Position numbers and translations under genes: made by a program. The notes beneath the pieces were generated by a model. It had not been told where the DNA came from and did no database searches. It saw only the letters and a list, made by a program, of their open reading frames with translations. Positions 1-5,136 of a DNA stretch of 6,302 nucleotides are shown piece after piece (the first letter of the stretch is position 1; the number at the start of each line of letters is the position of its first letter). This stretch comes from Bacteroidales bacterium UBA1266 (GTDB taxonomy: Bacteria > Bacteroidota > Bacteroidia > Bacteroidales > WCHB1-69): the NCBI GenBank assembly GCA_002308135.1, contig DBVK01000158.1, positions 1,176-7,477 of the forward strand. The letters run 5' to 3'.

Positions 1-681
1 CTGACGATTGTATATACGAAACACATATTGGGAAACATTCTCAGACAATAACGGACGATACGTGTCGTTCAAGCCGTCCCCGTTAGGCGTGAACGCCGAA
101 GGGAAAGAGATGCGGAACTCGGGAGCGGCCGTAACGGGTGCGGACAGAGGCTCCACTGCCGTGACGCTGCTCGTCCTTTTTTCTGCGGAAGCCAATGGCG
201 AACAGGACGTTTTCACCGTATCCATGTGCGCATGCGCTTGCTTTTCGTTTTGCATCACCGTTTGCGGGGGCGCTTCCTCCAATAGCTGCCGTATGCTTTC
301 CGCCATGCTTTCCCCGCTTTCCGGACAATCAGGCGCTGAAACACGGCTGGCTGCGCCCGCTTCAGGCACTCGACACACCGCCTTCCCTTCCGTAACGGGA
401 AGCTTCTGTTCGGCTACCGGAGCGGAAATAGCGGGAACGGCTGCTCTTTCAGGCATTTCCATGGACGGGGACTCCCCGGAAGGCAGCCTGTCGGCTGTCC
501 CCCAAACCACCAACACACCAACGGCAAGCGCAACGCCTGTGCAAAGCAGCTTCCCCTTCACCCGCCAAAAATCTTTCCGCTTCAGGCCACGACGCACCCC
601 CTCCCACACCGCCTCAGGCGGCTGGGAAGCGAAGCGCTGCGCTTCCTGGAAAAACTGACGGTAGTTTGTTGGTTGCTCCAT
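1..681 (-). CDS. Membrane-anchored anti-sigma-like protein with T9SS type-B (gliding-motility) C-terminal domain, 3' end outside window
   Basis: Reading from ATG at 681, the frame stays open for 227 codons to the window edge, so the protein is incomplete. Residues 1-42 look cytoplasmic and contain a PPEAVWEGVRRGL stretch (21-33), matching the PPxxVWxxI pattern common at the N-terminus of Bacteroidota proteins paired with ECF sigma factors. One hydrophobic helix lies at about 45-62 (LLCTGVALAVGVLVVWG), preceded by basic residues, which predicts N-in topology. Residues 64-187 form a Pro/Ala/Ser/Glu-rich linker with no recognisable fold. Residues 193-226 carry FPSAFTPNGDGLNDTY followed by FRIYNR, the signature opening of the gliding-motility-associated / CHU_C / type-B sorting domain; the rest would lie upstream of position 1. 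It starts 3 nt after the sigma gene stop, with AAAGG touching the ATG, so translational coupling is likely. The anti-sigma role is inferred from architecture and position; the C-terminal domain call is strong. Confidence 0.85.
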   Translation of the reverse strand, partial: MEQPTNYRQFFQEAQRFASQPPEAVWEGVRRGLKRKDFWRVKGKLLCTGVALAVGVLVVWGTADRLPSGESPSMEMPERAAVPAISAPVAEQKLPVTEGKAVCRVPEAGAASRVSAPDCPESGESMAESIRQLLEEAPPQTVMQNEKQAHAHMDTVKTSCSPLASAEKRTSSVTAVEPLSAPVTAAPEFRISFPSAFTPNGDGLNDTYRPLLSENVSQYVFRIYNRQ

Positions 682-684
682 CCT

Positions 685-1254
685 TTATTTTTTTTCTATT
701 GCATTTATTCTCTCACGCAGCCTGCTTTTGGCCCGGGACAATTGCGAACGGCAGTTGGCCTGGGAGCAGTGCAGCATTTCCGCGGCTTCTTCATAGGTGT
801 ATCCTTCTATTTCACAGAGATTAAACACCATACGGTAGCCAACAGGCAGTTCCTGTATACATTGAAGCAAAAGCTCGTACTGCATACGGCTGAAAGGGGT
901 CTCGGAAACATCTTCCGGCTCCTCCCCCTGATTCCCGTCAAGGGGAAGCGCTTGCTGCCAATGCCTCAGGCTCTTGCGATACTGCAGCATCGCCTGCCGT
1001 ATAACAATGGTCCGCATCCATGCGGAAAGGCTTCCCTCCTTCCGGAACTGCTTTATATGTTCAAAGATCATCAGAAAGGCATCCTGCAGCACATCCTGCG
1101 CATCCTCTTCACAGCTGGAATAACGCAACGCGCACAGATACAAGTCTGCGGCATATTTCCGGTACAAGGCCTCACGAAAGGTGTTGTCCCGACGGAGACA
1201 GCCTTCTATCAGCTGCTCATCCGAAAAAACCGCCGCGTTTGCGTTACCTGCCAT
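685..1254 (-). CDS. ECF-family RNA polymerase sigma factor (sigma-70 family)
   Basis: This 189-residue protein has the size and two-domain layout of an extracytoplasmic-function sigma factor. Region 2 spans about 25-95, with the core-binding helix DAQDVLQDAFLMIF (51-64) and the SLSAWMRTIVIRQAML stretch (75-90) expected for -10 recognition. An acidic linker (about 102-122) follows. Region 4 spans about 126-183, with the helix-turn-helix YTYEEAAEMLHCSQANCRSQL (152-172) that reads the -35 element, and a basic tail. There is no region 1.1 or region 3. It directs core RNA polymerase to a dedicated set of promoters, probably when released by the membrane protein encoded 3 nt downstream. The metallo-hydrolase gene ends 50 nt upstream on the same strand, so read-through is possible. 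The start at 1254 gives a normal N-terminus. The regulon cannot be told from the sequence. Confidence 0.95.
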   Translation of the reverse strand: MAGNANAAVFSDEQLIEGCLRRDNTFREALYRKYAADLYLCALRYSSCEEDAQDVLQDAFLMIFEHIKQFRKEGSLSAWMRTIVIRQAMLQYRKSLRHWQQALPLDGNQGEEPEDVSETPFSRMQYELLLQCIQELPVGYRMVFNLCEIEGYTYEEAAEMLHCSQANCRSQLSRAKSRLRERINAIEKK

Positions 1255-1304
1255 TTTAAAGAGGTTTTGTGCCGCCTTTTTGTTGCATGCACGTAAAAAA
1301 GAAA

Positions 1305-2705
1305 CTACAAATTCACTTCATCGCGGAATTCAGGAATTTCAATATGCTGGAATCCCTTTGTCTTCAAATAATTGCGATAGGTCTCCTGGGCCGGGCGCTC
1401 TCCGTGGACCAAAAACACCCTCTTGTTCAAGGACGTGTCCTGGCAAGACAGGTAGCGGGCCGTTTCCTCGTAATCCCCATGGCCGGAAAGGGCGTCTATC
1501 TCACGGATTTGTGCGTTGACCTGGTATTTGTTGCCATAGATGGAAACGATTTTGTCCCCCCTGGCAATCTTGTGACCCAAGGTGTTGGGCGAACAGTAGC
1601 CGACCACCAGCACGGTAGTCCGGCGATTCTCGATGTTGTTGGCCAAATGGTGCTTGATCCGTCCGGCCTCCATCATGCCCGACGCGGAAATGATGATACA
1701 GGGACGGTTGTAGGTGTTCAAGCGTTTGGAGTCCTCCTTGGTACGGACATAAAACAGGTTGTCAAAACCGAAAGGATCCTTCTGGGTGCGGATAACATCT
1801 AGAATATCATCCTTAAAACATTCCGTGTGCAAACGGTAGATATCCGTGGCCGAGACGGAAAGCGGGCTGTCGATAAAGATGGGCACATCCGGCAGGCGGT
1901 TGGCCTTCTTCAGCAGATTGAGAATGTAGATGATTTCCTGGCAGCGCCCGATGGCAAAAGAGGGAATCAGCAGTTTGCCCAGATTCTTCACACAGGTTTC
2001 CTGCACCACCTTGGCCAGCTTCTCCTCCGCACTGGGAATGGGTTCGTGCTTGCGGTCACCGTAAGTGGCCTCCGTAATAATGTAATCCACTTGGGGGAAA
2101 GGGGAGGGGTTTTTCAGCAAATGCTTGTTATACCGTCCGATATCTCCTGTGTAGCAAAGGGTTTTCTCTTCACCGCCCTCCTGAAAATACAACACTATGG
2201 CTGAGCCGCCCAAAATGTGCCCCGTATCGTAAAAAGCCACTTGAACACCTTCTTCAATTGTGATTTTCAAGTCGTTCGGCATACTGATAAAATAGCGGAG
2301 ACAGGCGAAAGCGTCGCGGGCGGTGTACAGGGCTTCCGCTTCCGGCAAACCTTTGCTCACCTGCTTTTTGTTAAAATCAATGATATCGCTTTCCTGAATT
2401 TTTCCGGCATCCGGCAACATAATGGAACAGAGGTCCCGCGTGGCGTGGGTGCAGTAAATCTTGCCCCGGAAGCCTTTTTTGCAAATATAGGGAATCAGGC
2501 CGGAATGGTCTATATGCGCATGGGAAAGCAATAGAATGTCAATAGATTCCGGATCGAAACCCAGATCCCGGTTCATGGAGTCGGTCTCCAGACCCTTTCC
2601 CTGATACATGCCGCAATCCAAAAGAATTCTTTTCCCTGAAACTGTCGTGACTAGAAACTTGCTGCCGGTAACCTCGCCGACAGCCCCTAAAAACTGTATT
2701 TTCAT
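1305..2705 (-). CDS. MBL-fold beta-CASP/RMMBL metallo-hydrolase, predicted ribonuclease
   Basis: This 466-residue protein is full length for the bacterial YSH1/CPSF-like (COG1236-type) family of zinc-dependent RNA-processing nucleases. The metallo-beta-lactamase core supplies D30, the SHAHIDHSG motif (H62, H64, D66, H67), H163 in YDTGHILGGS and D188 in CYTGDIG. The TEATYGDR segment (211-218) opens the beta-CASP insert. ASGMMEAGRIKHHL (341-354) holds the second beta-CASP motif histidine, and LSGHGDYEE (406-414) the third. The C-terminal RMMBL part includes VFLVHGE (430-436). All expected metal ligands are present, so it should be active. No signal peptide is seen, so it is cytoplasmic. By family it would cut or trim RNA, but its substrate in Bacteroidota is not known to me. 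It is transcribed away from the SOD gene and ahead of the sigma gene; a functional link to either is not shown by the sequence. Confidence 0.93.
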   Translation of the reverse strand: MKIQFLGAVGEVTGSKFLVTTVSGKRILLDCGMYQGKGLETDSMNRDLGFDPESIDILLLSHAHIDHSGLIPYICKKGFRGKIYCTHATRDLCSIMLPDAGKIQESDIIDFNKKQVSKGLPEAEALYTARDAFACLRYFISMPNDLKITIEEGVQVAFYDTGHILGGSAIVLYFQEGGEEKTLCYTGDIGRYNKHLLKNPSPFPQVDYIITEATYGDRKHEPIPSAEEKLAKVVQETCVKNLGKLLIPSFAIGRCQEIIYILNLLKKANRLPDVPIFIDSPLSVSATDIYRLHTECFKDDILDVIRTQKDPFGFDNLFYVRTKEDSKRLNTYNRPCIIISASGMMEAGRIKHHLANNIENRRTTVLVVGYCSPNTLGHKIARGDKIVSIYGNKYQVNAQIREIDALSGHGDYEETARYLSCQDTSLNKRVFLVHGERPAQETYRNYLKTKGFQHIEIPEFRDEVNL

Positions 2706-2744
2706 AGTAGTGGTTTTATGTGTTCAAGCTGTTTGCGTTGAGTC

Positions 2745-2756
2745 TGCAAATTTCCA
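2745..2756 (-). promoter_or_regulatory. Candidate promoter box upstream of the metallo-hydrolase gene
   Basis: On the minus strand this reads TGGAAATTTGCA and lies about 40 nt before the start codon at 2705. The AAATTTG part resembles the Bacteroidota -7 element (TAnnTTTG), with G in place of the first T. The identical 12-mer sits in the same orientation about 30 nt before leuS. I could not find a clear TTG-type -33 element at the usual distance, so this is a candidate only. Confidence 0.35.
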
Positions 2757-2779
2757 TAAAAATCCAATAAGATTTCCAT
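2750..2779. repeat. Direct repeat of ATTTCCAT, 22-bp period
   Basis: ATTTCCAT occurs at 2750-2757 and again at 2772-2779 in the same orientation, a start-to-start spacing of 22 bp, which is about two DNA helical turns. The proximal copy overlaps the candidate promoter box of the metallo-hydrolase. The distal copy abuts the dyad ATCCGGACGGAT. The arrangement would fit a tandem binding site, but 8-bp repeats in A/T-rich DNA can arise by chance. Confidence 0.3.
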
Positions 2780-2832
2780 CCGGACGGATAAAAATTAGCA
2801 CGGAGCGAGCAATACTAACGGGAAGGAAACAT

Positions 2833-2985
2833 TTAACAAGCGGACACATAACGGACTGGACAGGCAAGACCGTGCGCGTGTCTGACTTCCTTGGCCGCAA
2901 TGTACGTAACGAAAATCCGGCTTCGAGCGTGCACTACGTCAAAATCGGCAAGCATCAGGCACGTAAAATATTACTGAACAAATAA
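2833..2985 (+). pseudogene. Probable remnant of a T9SS cargo gene (type-A sorting tail)
   Basis: Fifty codons ending at TAA 2983-2985 have the codon choice of real coding sequence. They encode a segment with VRVSDFLGRNVRNEN (14-28) and ASSVHYVKIGKHQARKILL (30-48). This follows the pattern of the type IX secretion type-A C-terminal signal (Por_Secre_tail, TIGR04183-like): a beta strand with xDxxGRxV, then a G/S-x-Y-x-V-K-I strand and a basic, hydrophobic ending. No ATG precedes it in frame outside the oppositely oriented metallo-hydrolase gene. The only local option is a GTG at 2710, which would give about 91 residues with a doubtful N-terminus. I read it as the surviving 3' end of a deleted or rearranged gene. 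The similarity is by eye and the segment is shorter than a complete sorting domain, so confidence is moderate. Confidence 0.4.
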
Positions 2986-3081
2986 ATAGAAGGAAAAACC
3001 GCCTCCGTGCACAATAAAACACTACTGTTGTCGTTTGTATATTGTTTTCGGAATTTTTAACCTGATTAAAACCTGCTATCC

Positions 3082-3672
3082 ATGAAAGAGCTGCTGCCTG
3101 TAAACGGCCTTTTTGAAATGTACACGCTTCCTTATGAGGAAACTGGAAACGTGATCAGTAAAGAAACCCTTGGCTTTCACCACGGCAAACACCTGAAAGC
3201 CTATGTGGACAATTTGAACCGCATGCTGCCTGGCAGCGGCCTGGAAAACCTTCCGCTCAGCGAAGTGATCCTCCAATCTGAAGGGGGCTTGTTCAACAAT
3301 GCCGGACAAGTGCTGAACCATGTGATGTACTTTGAACAGTTCGGCACAGCCAACCACCAGCCGACAGGCCGCATGAAAGAGCTGCTGGAAAGGGATTTCG
3401 GCTCGGTGGACGCTTTTATGGAAGCGTTTGAGCAGAAAGGCGCCACCCTCTTCGGCAGCGGCTGGGTATGGCTGAGCGCCGACAAGGACGGCAAGCTGGT
3501 CATCACGCAGCAGAAAAACGCCGAGAATCCCCTCACTATGGGATTGAATCCCCTGCTTACCTTTGATGTCTGGGAACATGCCTACTACCTTGACTACCAG
3601 AATCGTCGTGCCGATTATCTGCATGCCCTCTGGCAGATAGTGGATTGGCAGGTGGTGGCGGGAAGGCTATAA
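3082..3672 (+). CDS. sodB: Superoxide dismutase, Fe-type / cambialistic
   Basis: The 196-residue cytoplasmic enzyme converts superoxide to oxygen and hydrogen peroxide. The four metal ligands of the Fe/Mn family are visible: H33 in FHHGKHLKAY, H80 in AGQVLNHVMYF, and D162 and H166 in FDVWEHAYYLDYQNRRADY. Q76 sits where Fe-SODs place the glutamine that contacts the metal-bound solvent. Porphyromonas and Bacteroides relatives with this layout are known to work with Fe or Mn, so metal use is not settled by sequence. The length is normal, but the N-terminus is about 8 residues longer than typical if ATG 3082 is used. An internal ATG (M13, just before YTLPYEE) would give a slightly short protein. 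No Shine-Dalgarno sequence precedes either start. Its stop codon overlaps that of the convergent TolC-family gene. Confidence 0.96.
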   Translation: MKELLPVNGLFEMYTLPYEETGNVISKETLGFHHGKHLKAYVDNLNRMLPGSGLENLPLSEVILQSEGGLFNNAGQVLNHVMYFEQFGTANHQPTGRMKELLERDFGSVDAFMEAFEQKGATLFGSGWVWLSADKDGKLVITQQKNAENPLTMGLNPLLTFDVWEHAYYLDYQNRRADYLHALWQIVDWQVVAGRL

Positions 3673-4995
3673 CCCCCTCCCCAAATAAATTTGCAATATC
3701 ATCTGCGACAGAATGTACGCATATTTGCTCCGCACATAATCGTTCGTAGCGGACAGGTAGCGTTCCCTTTGCTGTATCCAATCCGTGGCGCTGACGCTCC
3801 CGGCAAGAAACTTCGCCTGATAGGCCTGTAGCGAAGCGGCAGCGGCTTTTTGCATCGCCGCGCTAGCTTGCATCGTATTGCAAGCCTGCAGCAAGCCGCG
3901 GTAGCAGGCCTCCGTCCGCTGCACCACTTCCCGTCGGATTTGCCACTCCTGCAGTTCCGCCTGCTGCAAAGCGATACGGCCCTGCACCACCTGCATGCGG
4001 TTGGCTCCCCTGCTGAAAACCGGAATATTCAGACCAATACTGAGGGTGGTGTTGAGACCGCCGGAAGTCACCAGCATGCCGCTGGCATCGGTGCGGGTGT
4101 GCTCCCCTCCGAAATAGGAGGCGTACGCCCCTAAAGTCAAGGCAGGCGCATACATCCCCCGGGCGCAGCGCAAGTCATACGCGGCTTTTTCCCTTTCCAA
4201 ACCGGCGATTTTAGTGTCGGGCAGGTTCTCCAAGGCCTGACGCACCGTCTCCTCCATGGGTGGGATTGTCATTTGCAACGCGAGCGCGGTGTCCACCGGC
4301 ATCACTATCAGCGCCACCCGTTCGGGGAGACCCAAAAGCAGCCGCAACTCAGCCAGGCTTCCCTCTATGCCTGTCCGGGCGTTTTCCAACTCACGCTGCA
4401 GCTTGCAAAAACTGGCCTCCAGCAAAAGGCGGTCGCTTTCCACTATGCTTCCCAGCTTTGCCTTTTCCGCAGCGTCCTCCGCCTGCCGCAGGGAAGAGCG
4501 GAGCAGTTCCTCCAAACAGCCGATGTGGTCCTGTTCGGCCAGGATATCAAGGTAGGCTTGCAGCAGCTGCACCTCCACTTCGTTCCGGCTTTTCTCCTCC
4601 GCATACACGCTTTGTCGCTGTTCCGCCTTCATTTTGCGGAAACTGTTCACCGTATTCCATCCTTCATAAAGCGTCCAGCTTCCCCCCATACCGTAACTGG
4701 CGTTGACGGAGGACAGGCCGCCGAACAGCGTGATGTCCTCCCCGGCTTGCAACGACAAAGACGGCAGGAAGCGGAGCTTGGCCGCCTCCAACGAGCGCAC
4801 CGCCAATTCACGGCGCAACTGTGCCGTGCGTACCGACACGTTATGCCCGAAGGCGTACCGTATACAACTGTCCAGTGAAAGGCGCAAGGTGTCTGCAGGG
4901 ACGCGCTCCTGCGCATGCAAAACGTTGCCTATGAACATACAAACCCATAAACAACAGCTGATTCGTTTAGACCATCTGTTTCTCATTTTTTTCAT
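3667..4995 (-). CDS. TolC-family outer membrane efflux protein
   Basis: From ATG 4995 the protein has 442 residues, the normal size for the family. A signal peptide covers about 1-28: a basic start, hydrophobic ISCCLWVCMFIGNV and LHA before Q29, the A|Q cleavage common in Bacteroidota. Two OEP repeats follow. The first (about 38-225) includes DSCIRYAFGHNVSV and a long helical stretch with ELENARTGIEGSLAELRLLLG. The second (about 248-438) includes GLNIPVFSRGANR, the usual strand-turn before the second helical hairpin, and KYAYILSQMILQIYLG near the end. Three such subunits would form an outer-membrane channel with a periplasmic tunnel for efflux or type I export. The frame extends upstream to 5289 but would then overlap leuS on the opposite strand, so I reject the longer form; ATG 4986 is an alternative start. 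No inner-membrane pump or adaptor gene lies beside it in this window, so its partner is unknown. Confidence 0.92.
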   Translation of the reverse strand: MKKMRNRWSKRISCCLWVCMFIGNVLHAQERVPADTLRLSLDSCIRYAFGHNVSVRTAQLRRELAVRSLEAAKLRFLPSLSLQAGEDITLFGGLSSVNASYGMGGSWTLYEGWNTVNSFRKMKAEQRQSVYAEEKSRNEVEVQLLQAYLDILAEQDHIGCLEELLRSSLRQAEDAAEKAKLGSIVESDRLLLEASFCKLQRELENARTGIEGSLAELRLLLGLPERVALIVMPVDTALALQMTIPPMEETVRQALENLPDTKIAGLEREKAAYDLRCARGMYAPALTLGAYASYFGGEHTRTDASGMLVTSGGLNTTLSIGLNIPVFSRGANRMQVVQGRIALQQAELQEWQIRREVVQRTEACYRGLLQACNTMQASAAMQKAAAASLQAYQAKFLAGSVSATDWIQQRERYLSATNDYVRSKYAYILSQMILQIYLGRGL

Positions 4996-5069
4996 TTTTA
5001 TCTTTAACGCAGCAAAAGCATGCTTATTGCCCTGCCGGGCGTTTGCCTGAACAAAAATTTTTATGCGGG

Positions 5070-5086
5070 CATACGGCTTCCGTATG
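5070..5086. repeat. Perfect inverted repeat in the tolC-like / leuS divergent region
   Basis: CATACGG, spacer CTT, CCGTATG: seven perfect base pairs with a 3-nt loop. On the plus strand a six-T run begins 4 nt later (5091-5096), which resembles an intrinsic terminator, but no plus-strand gene upstream would need one. It lies 9 nt before the leuS candidate promoter box and 74 nt before the start of the TolC-family gene. It could be an operator, a leader hairpin of the minus-strand gene, or chance. Confidence 0.45.
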
Positions 5087-5095
5087 TGTATTTTT

Positions 5096-5107
5096 TGGAA
5101 ATTTGCA
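5096..5107 (+). promoter_or_regulatory. Candidate leuS promoter box
   Basis: TGGAAATTTGCA is identical to the box before the metallo-hydrolase gene and lies in the same orientation relative to its gene. Its last base is 29 nt before ATG 5137. GAAATTTG (5098-5105) is close to the Bacteroidota -7 consensus TAnnTTTG, placing transcription start near 5110-5115 and giving a short leader. No clear -33 TTG is present at standard spacing; that position is partly occupied by the inverted repeat at 5070-5086. Confidence 0.4.
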
Positions 5108-5136
5108 CTTTTGCGTACTGCTAAAAGAGAATAGCT

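Larger units (their letters stand above)
2706..3081. other. 376-nt gap between divergent metallo-hydrolase and SOD genes
   Basis: This stretch separates two divergently transcribed genes and has no complete gene. The first 90 nt are A/T-rich and hold the probable upstream region of the metallo-hydrolase: a TGGAAATTTGCA box, a duplicated ATTTCCAT and the small dyad ATCCGGACGGAT (2778-2789). From about 2833 to 2985 composition changes to coding-like on the plus strand and encodes a T9SS-tail-like fragment. Positions 2986-3081 are the SOD leader. It is A/T-rich near TTTGTATATTGTTTTCGG (3034-3051), which may be promoter sequence but matches the Bacteroides -7 consensus only partly. No tRNA, terminator hairpin or insertion-sequence end was seen. 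Confidence 0.6.

Noticed and set aside
8..658. A 216-codon open frame on the plus strand
   Set aside because: It lies entirely opposite the anti-sigma-like gene, whose protein has a clear N-terminal motif, a transmembrane helix and the FTPNGDGLND signature. The plus-strand translation has no recognisable domain.
673..1296. A 207-codon open frame on the plus strand
   Set aside because: It is antisense to the ECF sigma gene and has no domain signature, while the sigma gene's regions 2 and 4 are unmistakable.
2740..2985. A 91-residue secreted small protein starting at GTG 2710
   Set aside because: The hydrophobic start comes from DNA that serves as the metallo-hydrolase leader, and coding-like codon use begins only near 2833; a remnant is the simpler reading.
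3034..3051. SOD promoter at TTTGTATATTGTTTTCGG
   Set aside because: TATATTGT matches only part of TAnnTTTG, and no -33 TTG lies at the right distance; too weak to list as a feature.
3076..3624. A 182-codon open frame on the minus strand
   Set aside because: It is antisense to the superoxide dismutase gene, which has all four metal ligands; the antisense product shows no motif.
5070..5096. Rho-independent terminator on the plus strand
   Set aside because: The hairpin and T-run fit the form, but the nearest upstream plus-strand gene ends at 3672, about 1.4 kb away across an oppositely oriented gene. I keep it as an inverted repeat only.
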